Below are positions 52,432 to 63,675 of a stretch of 64,000 nucleotides of DNA, one piece after another (the first letter of the stretch is position 1; every line of letters starts with the position of its first letter). Where the stretch lies: contig JASANG010003708.1 of the NCBI GenBank assembly GCA_030248215.1, positions 1-64,000 on the forward strand. The letters run 5' to 3'. Both the position numbers and the translations under genes were made by a program. Under the pieces are notes generated by a model. That model did no database searches. It was not told the DNA's origin and saw only the letters and a list, made by a program, of their open reading frames with translations. The DNA comes from Enoplolaimus lenunculus (taxonomy: Eukaryota > Nematoda > Enoplea > Enoplida > Thoracostomopsidae).

Positions 52432-52741
52432 GTTTTTTGCCTTGTATCAAAAGCTTGAGCGAAAAAGCAAGGTTATACTTTAGATTTTTATTTTCAAAAT
52501 TTAAGCACGCGTTAAAGTTTCGAACTCAACTTTATTTGGTCCTGGAGTCATTTATGCGCTACAATTAGGGTTAATTGACATTTATGGACTCTAATTAGGG
52601 TTTAGGGACTCTATCCGCTTACGGACACTTATTATGGATACGGACTCCAATTGATTTGGACTCAAAATGGGGACCCCCTCTTATTACCCCTCCCTGCTTA
52701 TTCGGGTCAATACACTATGCTGGCCGGGTAAGAAAGTTTTT

Positions 52742-52799
52742 ATGCGAGTATACCCGCGGGTGAAGAATTTCGCGAGTATACCCGCGGGTGAAGAATTTC
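52742..52799. repeat. 28-bp direct repeat, two copies
   Basis: GCGAGTATACCCGCGGGTGA plus AGAATTTC occurs twice in tandem. ACCCGCGGGT is palindromic. Related CGCGGGTAAA words recur at 53365-53500 in the opposite sense, so the two groups may be ends of one element. Confidence 0.85.
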
Positions 52800-54279
52800 A
52801 CAGTGAGAGTATAAATTTGTTAATCTTTACCCACCTAACATTTCCATACGAAATTTGAAACCATTTAATTCAGAAAAACTTGAATTTGTAAACTGCTTTT
52901 ACCGTGTGCGTTAGAAATAAGTATTGCACTCATTAAATTTACTGTTAAATCTTAAAATATTTGCGTGGTTTTGAGTGGAAGCAACAATACATCTTGTTCC
53001 ATTTTCCGATATTCTTCGCGCTCCTGTAAAGGTTATAATATTTTTTCTTTGGCTTGGAACAATATGTTCACAATTTTTCTGAATGAGATCTTAAGACAAA
53101 TTGCAACGAAACCATGTGTGGTTGTTTATACGCCCTTCACTACAACGATTTTATACTGACAACAATGTTTTGATTCACTTCAATATCGGCAAACAACCTA
53201 GTTTTAACGGTGATAATGTGCAATATTATCCGGTGTTAGATTTTTACGTAATGGTTTGTATTGAATGTTACTAAAAAAGTTCTTTTGTAACGTAAGTCGA
53301 GCGAGAAACTTCAATGCATTGTAAAATTAAAATTATTACACTATTGTATTGAACGCAGAAAAAAGTGCGGGTAAAGGTAAAAAAATTTTTCGCGGGTAAA
53401 GGCGGGTAACGGGTAAAGGAATTGTGCGCAGGTATGTCCGCGGATAAAAAAACTATGATTCACGCGGGTAAAACGCAGCGCGAGTAAAAAATCTACCCAC
53501 GTGTACTTTTGCTGTAAACTCAGTATAACTTTGTCTCCGGAATTTAGAGTGCTCCAGCAATTTAAATCGCAAGTAACACAGCAACCGGTGGGGGGAAAGA
53601 CGGGGGCCAACTCTTCTCATTTTTGATGTCAAAAAACTTTCCATCGCACCCCCAGCGAGGTAAATTCCCTCACCGGTAAGAAAAAATTTTATTATAGACT
53701 TGGGTTCTCAGAAAAAACTATCCACGTGCTCAGGGGCCGTAAGCAGGATGGGGGCTGCCACCTTGTAAACCAGCCACATCAAGCAATTTATTATTGGAAC
53801 ACCTAAAATTCATGAACGAAGTATTTTAGACTATCTTCGCGCTCGCTCTAGTGTATCAAAACCGCTCAGTGATGGGTGAAGAATTTGAAGGCTATAATCC
53901 CCATGCTGTTTAGTGGAAGTAAATGACGGCAGCGAATTATATAACAAAAGTATGGGCTTTATCTTACAAATTATTAAAATTTCAATTGGCTTCTTGCTTG
54001 CTTCGTTCGCGAGGTTTCTACCGCCACTATATATCGCGCCTTAACGTTTGTGGTACCTCATTCGTTTTTTTGATCAGCTGCAGTCTTTGTGTAACTGCTC
54101 AAAAAAACGAAGAAAAATTTAAATTATTTAAAATTTGCCTACAATTCTATTAGCGTTTGGCTTCGTTTAATTAAACAAAAATTAGTTCAAAATTAAAAGC
54201 TTATTACAGCATGGAAGATTTCGACATCTTTTGAACCGGTTTGTTTATTCAATTTTTTGCTTGAAAACAGTGAAGAATT
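52800..54279. other. Unassigned sequence with GCGGGTAAA-rich patch
   Basis: 53365-53500 holds repeated GCGGGTAAAG and CGCGAGTAAAAAA words. The remainder is AT-rich with no gene. Confidence 0.45.
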
Positions 54280-54560
54280 CAGGATTTTTCGGTCCGGAGC
54301 AGACAGGCGTGGGGGCTCCGCCCAAATTACAGGATGTGAGTCACAAACTCGCGAGCGAGGCGAGAGAGAAGCCAGACGTATTTTAAAACTTGTCAAAGAA
54401 CATAGAAAATTTTGTTGTGCCGCGTTTCGGGGCGAAGCTCTTAAACAACTGAAATTTTGAGATATCGGAACAAAAATTTGCATTGTAAGTTTGATATTAA
54501 CCCTGAAAATTTTAAATTCGGCAGCCGGTGGGGGATTCATCCCCCTGGATCCGCCCTTTG
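54280..54560. mobile_element. Diverged repeat with GGATCCGCC end
   Basis: GGGGGCTCCGCCCAAATTAC and GGGGGATTCATCCCCCTGGA lie at the two ends, with CTCGCGAGCGAGGCGAGAGA inside. Probably related to family I. Confidence 0.55.
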
Positions 54561-55185
54561 CTTGAGCTTCAGATGAACCATTTGCATCGCCAAAATATTT
54601 TAGAACAACATGGCTGGTGGATATGTTGGTTACTTTTAGGCGCAGCCCTTCTTCTGGGTACGTAACCTGTAGTACAGCCATGTATAATTGAAATTGAACA
54701 ACAAAATGAATCAATTTTGAACTCAAGATAGCCTTCAAGAATTTTCAAATTATCCACCAGCAAAGCCGAGCCCAGCCTTAATGACGTCCGCACGCAATAA
54801 TTTAAGTAAATATAAACAAACAGTAAAATAAACAAATAAATAAACAAATATATCAGAACAATTAAGTAAATAAATAATTAAGAATGCAAAAAGGCGATAA
54901 AATATTAGGTCGGAATGAACAAGCGAGATCCAGTGGAGAAAATTTAAAATAAGCTGCTGTTGCTTTAAGTTTCTCATTAATATTTGTTTGTTTGTTTGGG
55001 CGCAGCAGCCCGCCCTCCCTTGAACGTACCTGCGGGTACCCAAGCAAACAAACAAATATAATAAAACAAATGTGTAAAATAAATAATTACAAGTATATAT
55101 TTTAAAAAAATAGCGTAAAAAAGTGATAACATTTGGCGAAAAGCTTCGACATAAATCATAATCAATATATACCTATCGCGAAGCT
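54561..55185. other. Unassigned sequence with TAAA/AAACAAAT simple repeats
   Basis: AAACAAACAGTAAAATAAAC and related simple sequence at 54815-54865 and 55040-55070. GGCGCAGCAGCCCGCC and GGCGCAGCCC blocks suggest old repeat ends. No gene. Confidence 0.45.
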
Positions 55186-55293
55186 TTTGGCCTCTCCAGA
55201 TGGTACTCCCCCTTGTATTCGGTTACGGACTGCTATTTATTTTCAACCACCTGCGAGCAACCCCCTCTTATTTGGGTCAATACAGTACACTAC
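55186..55293 (+). mobile_element. Repeat family F, partial copy
   Basis: TTTGGCCTCTCCAGATGGTA, TTCGGTTACGGACTGCTATT and TTTGGGTCAATACAGTAC match the other copies. Confidence 0.75.
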
Positions 55294-55562
55294 AGGTGCC
55301 AATAGTTCAAACAGAACTAAATTCTACAATTCGTACAAAGTATCATAGTAGGGCTTCCCACAAGTTTTCGAAATTTTCTGATTTAGGCATAAGTTAGCCT
55401 TAGGATGAGGTTTAGTTCAGGTTTAAGCCTACGCTAAGACTTTAGGTTTAGATTTCGGTTTAAGCTTGTAGAGGGGGAGTGTACAAGTGTCCAGGTAAGC
55501 GTATCTTCAAACTAGTTTGTCGTGCCCACAAACGTTTCTAATCTGAAATTAAGCTACAGACG

Positions 55563-55727
55563 ACACCCGGTAACCAGCTAAACCGTGCTAAGGGTCTAAA
55601 AAAATTTCAGGAAGAGCATAAATGGAGTCTCGATGACTTACAAGCAAGGTTAAAAATGTTCTAAACGAGGACCAATATTCTTGAAAGGGTTTGAGCTCCC
55701 GGGGCCCCTCTGGCTACTGGCCTGCCT
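55563..55727. mobile_element. MITE family A copy
   Basis: Decayed ends CGGTAACCAGCTAAACCGTG and CTCTGGCTACTGGCC. GATGACTTACAAGCAAGGTT is inside. Confidence 0.8.
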
Positions 55728-57338
55728 ACACAGCAATGCCAGTTATTGTCAAAATATCTACGCGAAAACACGAACACTGCAAATGTCATAACACAGTTGT
55801 GGTTTGGTCAGCCTTCATGTATTTAGTAAAAATACAGTCATACAGTCACGTATTAACCTACACCTGCCGTTCATCATACGACAAATGCATAAAAAGCCAA
55901 TTATTGTTCGACAAAATTTATTACAGACGACAGATTGTAAAAAATACTCCAGAGCGCGTCTATGGTAACCATCTACGCCATTGTATCGTTATGAAGTGAG
56001 CGAATTTTGGTTCGAAAATGTGAAAAAATATAATTTAAAATAACTGCAGTCCTTAGTTCGAATCTACTTGTCGTTAAGAATTGCACGCAAGTTGAAAATT
56101 TCGGATGCAAAACTATTTTTGTCGTAGGTACCCGAGGTTGACATGTTGCTGCTAGTAGTGCCAGCGGCCGCGCGACCCAAACACCCGCATTTCGGGGGCC
56201 CCGACGACCCTCGGCAGCCCCATCTTGGCAAACTGAAAATTGTTACGCAGACCACGAAATTATAGAGCCGTGAAACACTTTATGTAGGGCTTCATCGGAC
56301 CTGTTTGGGGCGCTCGAATATCCTAACGCCGGCCCTGTCTGCTATATTTTACTGGTCCAAAGATGTGCTTATTAAATTACATAGGTATTCGAAATATTAG
56401 TGAAAGTCTAACAATTAATCTTAAGACCATCCAGCAAAGGACTCGCTTTTAATACATTTCCATCTACGCAAGCCAGGCATTACTGAAGTCAAAAAATCTT
56501 TCCCTCAATGCAACCCCAATTGATAGCTACTTAATGCAATTTGTACTTCAACGAATGCAGCGCGTGGGTTAGGGCAATAAGAATGTCCCCTGCAAAAAAC
56601 TACGCCTCTCATTGCCAAAAATATTTTCGGCAGAATTTATATTAACAACCGAACGCGCTAGCAAATATTCCTTTACCCATTTTAGGCATCCCCTTGACCC
56701 GTTCTGATAGATACAATTCCTGGTACCAAGACTGATCTACTGCAAATTGTTGCGAAAACTGCATTTCTTCACCCGCAGCTAGGCGCAATACGACTAAAGC
56801 ATCAATTTCGTATCAGAAAAAATATTCTAAAAGTCGGCTTTATTATTGTTGAATTTACTAATAGCAAAAACTGATAGAAAAATAAGCGTAGACTTTTTAG
56901 TGAAATTTAGCAGCAGTTAAAGTCTAAAGAACTATTATCTAACTCGATTATTTGTCTTCTAAACGGCATTTTTGTGAAGTACCTCGTGTTTATGATGTAA
57001 CGCGATGTTCAAAAAAAGCATAGCTTAACATATAACATGACTCGCTAGGGCGATAGGGCTGTCTGATATTTTTCACACATTTTTCAAGTGCAAAAAAAGC
57101 TAAGGCTAGCTTTAAACTATAGAATTTAAAATTTAAAATATTTATGTGTTTTAAGAGTGAGAAAAATAATTGACAATGACACTTCTAAAACAAGACTGAC
57201 TGCGCATCTTAAATTGTAAAAGTGTTTAAAAAGTTGTTTAATGATAGTTGAAATCGAGCAGTGTCCTTTGGATCTTCGCACTGAAAAACCCATCCTCAAC
57301 GTTTCTGTACGATCCTTAAACGTTGATCCAATTATTAG
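55728..57338. other. Unassigned sequence
   Basis: No gene is recognised. A GC-rich patch at 56150-56330 (GCATTTCGGGGGCCCCGA, ACGCCGGCCCTG) is probably a repeat fragment. The remainder is AT-rich. Confidence 0.45.
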
Positions 57339-57668
57339 TGCCCATATTCTCAAATGTGTATAGCATCTATCACCAATTGATAGTAAGTTATGTGTCCTTT
57401 CGACGTGTTCCACACTGAAAACCCCTTCAGCCTGCATATCCTTAACATTTCCTCTGGATTTTAACTCTGGTCCTATTGACCGTATTCTAAATTGTGTATA
57501 GCAATTATCACCATTCGGCGATAAGTCATAGAACTTTTAATCCAATTTTTCAAATTTTACTTTACTTCTGTGCCAAAATTTGACATCTGCGACTATAAGA
57601 GTTTATAAATTTGACAACTTACCATTAACTGGTGATAGGTGTTATACGCATTTCAGAATATGGACCTT
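57339..57668. mobile_element. Family C: partial copy followed by full copy
   Basis: A left end (CCCATATTCTCAAATGTGTA) at 57340 stands alone. A complete pair follows: CCGTATTCTAAATTGTGTAT near 57480 and CATTTCAGAATATGGACC near 57650, with TAACTGGTGATAGGTGTTAT inside. Confidence 0.8.
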
Positions 57669-57701
57669 GGAAAAATAAGATCTCTACCGTCTCTTTATAA
57701 A

Positions 57702-58034
57702 ATCAAGAGTGGATGATGTTCACCTTACAGAAGAGTGCAACTACTTGGGCTGTGCATGGCACAAAGTGTACCAGCACGCGTTGCATTTTTGCTCGACCCC
57801 CCTGATTTGGGGGGGTTCATCACCACTTAATCTACATAATAAACACAGGAGTTGAAATATAATCGGAGCGACTTTAGCTAAAATTCAAAATATTGGTTCA
57901 ACGATTCCCCCCACCCAAATAAGGGGGGGGGGGGGGTAGGCCACAAACGCAACGCGTGCCGGGTACATTCTTTAATACACAGAATGTAACCAGTTGCACA
58001 CTCTTGTTATAGAGAGTGATCATCCACTCTTGAT
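57702..58034. mobile_element. MITE family E, best copy
   Basis: AATCAAGAGTGGATGATG and TCATCCACTCTTGATAAAAT are the inverted ends. Inside are AACGCAACGCGTGCCGGGTA and a G run at 57925-57937 facing a C-rich partner near 57797. Confidence 0.9.
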
Positions 58035-58430
58035 AAAATTAATTTACTCAAATGTAAATGAAAAATTTTCGCTGATTACGATCGCTCGCAAACGCTGTGG
58101 CATGACTCTATACTATGCCCTGGTGTAAAGAAATCTAGGCTTCACAACTGCAATTATGAAATTTATCGAGCCTTAGCCATAGAGGGAATCTTAGAACCAG
58201 ACCCTAACCGCACTGGCAAAGACAATAACTGCACGACCCAGTAAAAAACAATAAAAATGCAATTTATCTAAATTTCCAAAACATGGACACAGACAAATTA
58301 AAAAACTAAAGTATTTCTTCAAAGTTTTATTTCAGAAAAATTTTAAAATTATAAAAATTTTAAAATTATATTTCAAACAACTTATCATGTCTTATCATCA
58401 GAGGAGCATTCGAATATAACAGCTATTCAC
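58035..58430. other. Unassigned sequence
   Basis: AT-rich, nothing recognised. Confidence 0.5.
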
Positions 58431-58592
58431 AGACCTGCAGCCAGCTCATCTTGCTAGGGAAATCGAAATTTTGTTTCAGGAGCGGCATATAAGGGTTTTC
58501 GTTGACTTGCAAGCAATTTTGACAATTTACCAGTGCGCCAAAATTTTTCCATGGGGTGTTAAACCCTGCTTCCCGTCTTGGTTTTGGGCCGG
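58431..58592. mobile_element. MITE family A copy
   Basis: CCTGCAGCCAGCTCATCTTG at the left, GTTTTCGTTGACTTGCAAGC inside, decayed right end. Confidence 0.8.
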
Positions 58593-58799
58593 ACTATTTG
58601 CCATTCTGAAGTGAAATTGCGTGCCCCTGGTGCAAGACATAATTGAAATAATCTATATTAAGCAGTGTCTTTAACGTTCAGCAAAACTGTAAGTGAGGCA
58701 AAAATGTGACCGACCGTACACCCTTTTAATAAGGATCGCAAGTAGAAGAAATATATATCATAGTAAGAATAAGGATAGCAAGTAGACCAAATATATATT

Positions 58800-58953
58800 A
58801 CCAATGTAAAGAACACGAGCAGAACAGTATTATAAGCATATTTTTACGCTTAAGCCTAAGCCTAAGCCAAGCAAAAAAATTAGTCTAAAGCTTAAGCTTA
58901 TTCTATTGCAGCCCAACAGAGAAAACGTTAGGCCCCTGATCTTTACATGGGCC
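58800..58953. mobile_element. MITE family B1 with TTAGGC core
   Basis: ACCAATGTAAAGAACACGAG and CCTGATCTTTACATGGGCC ends. GCTTAAGCCTAAGCCTAAGC is in the core. Confidence 0.9.
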
Positions 58954-59454
58954 ATACTGATTGTAGACTGACAGTCTGAAAGGAATCAAATCGAAAATGA
59001 AGTCGGTTCCTTTGTAAAAGTTTAGCCACACAGTAGAATGAAACTAAATTTTTAAAAAATAAAGCTTATAAAATGAAAATTTATCTGCTCATATTTTCAG
59101 CGATGATGTTTTAAAATATTAAATAATGCCACTTAAAACAGGGCCACGTTTTAGCGTCAATAAGTATGTTGCTTTTACGTACGCAGCAATTTCATATTGT
59201 GTTCAAGCGAATAAAAAAGTGAGCAAAGTTTCAGTGCGCGGTTTAAGCTACTCAATGTCGGCTTTGGTAGCTAAACCGAGAAAAATATTTATTTAACAAT
59301 GAAATGTTTTCTAAAACACAGACATCGTTTATATTTGCTGAAACAGAGCAGTGTGTGGAATGAAAAGAATTTTTTGTAATTTGTTCAATTCTCTATGTTG
59401 TGAGTTACGAACGGAATATGAAGCTAGAAAAATGTAATTATGTACTTAGAAGCA
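58954..59454. other. Unassigned sequence
   Basis: AT-rich, nothing recognised. Confidence 0.5.
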
Positions 59455-59700
59455 CTAGCGGATTTAGAGGGATGGCGCGAGTGTCATACGGCTTTCCACG
59501 TCAGAATTTTTCGTATGATAAATTGATAAGGTCCCTACCTAACAATTTTCACCTAAGAAAGTTTTTTGTAAAAAATACAATTTTTACCCTGAGCAATTTT
59601 CTGTTGTGATAAAACGTTACCATTTTTGTCCTTAGAACATTTTTTGGTGATATAATGATACGGCCGCTATCTTGCAATTTTTCAACTTAAAAACATGAAA
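59455..59700. mobile_element. Repeat family I copy
   Basis: CACTAGCGGATTTAGAGGGA, GATAAGGTCCCTACCTAACA and a partly duplicated GATACGGCCGCTATCTTGCA match other copies in order. Confidence 0.7.
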
Positions 59701-60377
59701 TTTTGAGTAATAAGCCAAAGAATTTAACAGTAAAAATTTAAGACAAACTATCGTAATTTCCGATCCAAATATGATACATCCATACAACACGAAAAAATTT
59801 ACAGCTTGTCAAGCTTACTGAGGTTTAGCGTTCAAAATTGATTTAAGAGCTTGTAAAATTTCTTGCAAAACAATTATTATTATAATTTGGCGTTGTATGA
59901 ACCTTTTTGCTATTTGTACAACAGACTGTGAATCGCTGCGTTAGTTTTGGGGGCAAGAGAGTGTTCAGACGATCACAATGCGTAGTAAAATTACCCGCAG
60001 ACCTTATGCCGCTTCAAGGTCCAATTATAATAATCAAACGTGTGTATGCAGATTAAATATTGTGCGAACAACCATCTAAACACGACCAGGCTGAGGCAAA
60101 ATCGCGAAAACTACAACTTTTGGCGTGACGTATTTAACAATCATTCGCCCGATTAAATTGATGATAACCAAAAACCTCTTTGAATAATGCTGAGTAAAAG
60201 TTAAAAGATTCAACCAAAACCTCAATTTTGAATAATGTTTCTGTTTCCAAAATCCTGTTTGAATTCGCGGCCACGCTGCTGGCGTTCATTATGATCCATC
60301 TGTGACAACTATGACAGTTTAACACGAAAACATTTTGCGTATACGCTCTTGCAAACTTTCACCATACATAAAAAAGG
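59701..60377. other. Unassigned sequence
   Basis: No supported exon or repeat. Confidence 0.5.
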
Positions 60378-61080
60378 TTAAGCCTAAAATTAGCGTTATA
60401 CTCGTCGCACTCGCGGCATCACCGCGGTGCGCGCGCCGTCACACACCGCCGCGCGGCCGTCACACATCGCTGCGCGGCCGTCACACACCGCCGCGCGGCC
60501 GTCACACACCGCCGCGCGGCCGTCACACACCGCCGCGCGGCCGTCACACATCGCTGCGCGGCCGTCACACACCGCCGCGCGGCCGTCACACACCGCCGCG
60601 CGGCCGTCACACATCGCTGCGCGGCCGTCGCACATCGCCGCGCGGCCGTCACACACCGCCGCGCGGCCGTCACACACCGCCGCGCGGCCGTCACACATCG
60701 CTGCGCGGCCCCCCCCCCCCCCCCCCCCCGTCACACACCGCCGCGCGCCCCCCCCCCCCCCCCCCCCCCCCCCCGCCGTCACACACCGCCGCGCGGCCGT
60801 CACACATCGCTGCGCGGCCGTCACACACCGCCGCGCGGCCCACACACCCCCCCCCCCCCGCCGCGCGGCCGTCACACACCGCCGCGCGGCCGTCACACAT
60901 CGCTGCGCGGCCGTCGCACATCGCCGCGCGCCGCCGCAAGCCGCCACATGGCACAATCAAATTGTTTATTAGCAATTGTCGCAAGCCATTAAATAGATTT
61001 TGCATATGGTTTTGTTACAACCTACAGCGGCGCGCGGCGGTATCCGGCACAGTAAAATATAGCGCAACTCTTAAGCTTAG
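60378..61080. mobile_element. Family K inverted-repeat element with expanded minisatellite
   Basis: TTAAGCCTAAAATTAGCGTT at the left and AATATAGCGCAACTCTTAAG at the right are inverted ends like those of 51458-51609. The interior holds the 21-bp array at 60431-60935. The short right arm keeps GGCGCGCGGCGGTATCCGGC. Confidence 0.8.
60431..60935. repeat. 21-bp GC-rich minisatellite with poly-C interruptions
   Basis: About twenty copies of CACACCGCCGCGCGGCCGTC plus A, with a CACATCGCTGCG variant recurring at intervals. Three poly-C runs (near 60710, 60749 and 60847) interrupt it. The unit length is a multiple of three, so several frames stay open by chance in both directions. Confidence 0.95.
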
Positions 61081-61641
61081 GAAAAAGTTTATAAGCTAAC
61101 ACTTATATAAAGTGTCCAATCGCTGAAAAATGCGTACTGACCCCAACTTCGCAAATTTTATAAAATCTAGCAAATCAGTGTAGCCCTCATGAAAATGGAT
61201 TTGAAGTTACAATTGAACGACAGTCGCTGGTATCAGGCTGGGCACGATCATCGCAACGCTGTACGCTAATCGAACATTACTTAGTTTCCTTCCTGCATCC
61301 GACTCGATGCCTTCTTTCAAGGACAGATTCCTATCGCCGGAACCGGAACTTATTAAAGGCATTTCCTGTTGTGAATGTGAGACGGTGAACGACTGTCGTT
61401 AAGTATTCAGTTATATTTGCGGCAAGAAATGTGGCGGGGTGATCAAACGGGCAGATATTTAAGTTAAGTATTTAAATGAGTGCACGTCAACATTTCATTC
61501 GGTTGGACATGAGAATAGGCACCAGCCAACATTAAAGTTTTACTTGTATGCATTGACTCCTGGTGAAACCAGCAATATTTGTAAATCGTTAGGTATTTAA
61601 AATAACAGCCTTGGTTAACAGAGTTTACATTTGAATGGTAT
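61081..61641. other. Unassigned sequence
   Basis: No supported exon or repeat. Confidence 0.5.
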
Positions 61642-61810
61642 CACTGTAAAAAATGGTGAGTCAAATTGATTCTCTCCGAAATAGGCTTTTCCTGACTACA
61701 CGAACTGAGTCAAAATTCGACTCTGGCAGAGTCGAATTTTAGCTCAGTTTGTGTAGTTAGGAAAAGCCTATTTCGGAGAAAGTCAATTTGAGTCACTATT
61801 TTTTGCAGCG
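61642..61810. mobile_element. Palindromic MITE, family D, complete
   Basis: CACTGTAAAAAATGGTGAGT at the left and GAGTCACTATTTTTTGCAGC at the right. The whole ~169 bp folds as one long near-perfect hairpin around CGACTCTGGCAGAGTCG. The CACTG start is common among animal CACTA-like and related termini (family knowledge), but the superfamily is not proven. Confidence 0.92.
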
Positions 61811-61990
61811 TATGCGAATCAGTGGTAGTCAATCCTTGGTTGAGTAAAGTTCAGAGTTCAAATATACGATGCCTTAATTTTGTTACAAGTATCATCATTT
61901 TACAGGTTGTCTTAATATATTTGAGCACTGAAAATTTGTAATTTGTATTAAAATTTTATTTGAATAATTAACCATTACAGTATTCCAAGA

Positions 61991-62200
61991 ACACTGCAAA
62001 AAATGGTGAGTCAAATTGACTCTCTCCGAAACAGGGGCTTTTCGGGACTACACAAACTGAGTCAAATTCGACTCCGCCACAGTCAAGCGTGCGATTCAGT
62101 GAGTGGAATGTGACTTGTAGAGTCGAATTTTGATGCAATTTCTGTAGTGCGAAAAATCCTATTCCGGAGAGTCAATTTGACTCACCATTTTTTGTAGCGT
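61991..62200. mobile_element. Palindromic MITE, family D, second copy
   Basis: ACACTGCAAAAAATGGTGAG and CTCACCATTTTTTGTAGCGT ends. The centre carries an extra ~40-bp insertion compared with the copy 180 bp away. Confidence 0.92.
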
Positions 62201-62261
62201 AACTCGAATCTGTTGCGACATTTGTGAGAACATAACGTTCTGGTAGCGAGCCGGGCGACAG

Positions 62262-62417
62262 CCAAGTGTGGCGGCAGGGGCTTCGGTTTATCCACCTGGA
62301 AGAATTTTGATCCATAAAATTTTTAACCTTGCTTCTAAGTCATCTAAAATCCTTGTATGCGCCTTCTAACAAACACTTCGTTCCACTTATCAAGGCGACC
62401 TGGCTACAGGCCTGTAC
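62262..62417. mobile_element. MITE family A copy
   Basis: TTTTTAACCTTGCTTCTAAG inside and AGGCGACCTGGCTACAGGCC at the right end. Confidence 0.85.
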
Positions 62418-62719
62418 CGAGGCCTTAATGAACAACACAAACATTCGAAATGATAAGCTACGTATCTGGTTAATAAAGATAAACTAACTTTTTTAATGGT
62501 ACAAAAATAACTCTCTCGCACACAATACACAAACTATTTATCACTTTTTAAAAAATTAACGCACGGAGTTCGGGGTAAAACGAGCAGGGTAAACCCGTTT
62601 GGTAATAATGAGAACAAATTTGATAGACAATCCATAGACGCGTTGCGCGGGACGAGATCCACAGCGTTCCGTTTTCCGTTTTGGTAAGCCACGATAATTC
62701 ATATGGGCCATGATTGGTA
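62418..62719. other. Unassigned sequence
   Basis: Nothing recognised apart from a stray ATATGGGCCATGATT word just before the next MITE. Confidence 0.5.
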
Positions 62720-62867
62720 CGGCCCATGTTTACTTTAAGTGGCGGCCAGGTTTATGGTGGGTCTATAATAGAGTGCGTTTAGATTCTAGATTACACATTT
62801 TTTGCTTAGACTTACGCTTAGGAATACGCTTAATCTACTGTTACGTCCGTTAAAGTAACATTGGCCA
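62720..62867. mobile_element. MITE family B2 with TTAGGC-like core
   Basis: GGCCCATGTTTACTTTAAGT and CCGTTAAAGTAACATTGGCC ends. TAGATTCTAGATTACACA is sub-terminal. The core is short (GCTTAGACTTACGCTTAGG). Confidence 0.92.
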
Positions 62868-63027
62868 TTGGTAATAGACGGGATAACAGGAGGCGTCAAA
62901 AGAGTAAATAAAAAAATTTTCGAACCGTTTAAGTACTGTCAGAAAAAAAGCAGCTTGGGAAAAGCAATGACTACTATACAATGAAAAAAATTGCTCTTCA
63001 GTCACATACTTAAAAAACACGACTTAT

Positions 63028-63200
63028 TCGGGCCCGTAGCCAAGGTAGGGGGGCTAGGGGGGCTCAACTCCCTCTGGAAAAATTTTACACTTCTCCCCTG
63101 AAAATTTTCAACCTTACTTGTAAGTCATTGAAAACCGTTTCATGCCCCTTCTGAAAATATTTTTAGCCCTCCTAGGATGGTGAGCTGGCTACGGGTCTGG
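63028..63200. mobile_element. MITE family A copy
   Basis: GGGCCCGTAGCCAAGGTAGG at the left and GGTGAGCTGGCTACGGGTCT at the right. CCTTACTTGTAAGTCATTGA inside. Confidence 0.9.
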
Positions 63201-63202
63201 CA

Positions 63203-63398
63203 CTAGTATCTCGTGCAAGTTTTTGTAGTGCGAACTTGTAACATGCAACTCGAAACTGCATTCTTTGTTAAAGGGCTTTCAAACAAATCCTGCTCATGCA
63301 ACTTGCAGCTGCAAGGCTTCGCTGTTTAAGAGTTGCTCGTACTGATTGCAGTCACAACATCTCTCGCTCAATAAGCTTGCACATGTGAATAGGGCTTA
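63203..63398. mobile_element. Repeat family G copy
   Basis: CTCGTGCAAGTTTTTGTAGT at the left and CTTGCACATGTGAATAGGGC at the right. CAACTTGCAGCTGCAAGG inside is palindromic. Confidence 0.7.
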
Positions 63399-63447
63399 AA
63401 ACTATTAAAGTAATAAAAAAATTGAAATATTCAAAAACTCAACTCAC

Positions 63448-63630
63448 CCTGCAGTCTGATTTGCAATCCAAATTGGAATAATCGTCATGTTCAAGTTGAC
63501 ATTCATCGTTGAGTTCAATTTCAATCAAGGCATCAGTTGATTTTTGTTCTTCAACGGCATTTCGCTCGCTTTCGACACCGCTCTGCTTGTGCTCGTGAAA
63601 GTTTTCAGTTGGCAATCCTGTTGCGGTCAT
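63448..63630 (-). CDS. Probable first coding exon of host gene, 61 codons
   Basis: On the minus strand the first ATG (63630, context CAGAATGACC) lies 18 codons after an in-frame stop. The frame then runs to AGG followed by GTGAGT, a strong donor at 63448, leaving phase 0. The peptide is very acidic (IEIELNDECQLEHDDYSN) with no signal peptide or recognised domain. The phase agrees with the exon acceptor at 28083, the next good minus-strand exon seen. The two may join across a 35-kb intron that now contains the LTR and piggyBac elements. The link is inference, and the exon could belong to another gene. Confidence 0.55.
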
Positions 63631-63675
63631 TCTGAACCTCAGTGACTCCGCGATTAATTGGTATAACGGTTTCAA

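Noticed and set aside
60335-61099. Long overlapping open frames on both strands with RGRHTPP-type repeats
   Set aside because: They are a by-product of the 21-bp minisatellite, whose unit is a multiple of three. There is no start context or domain.
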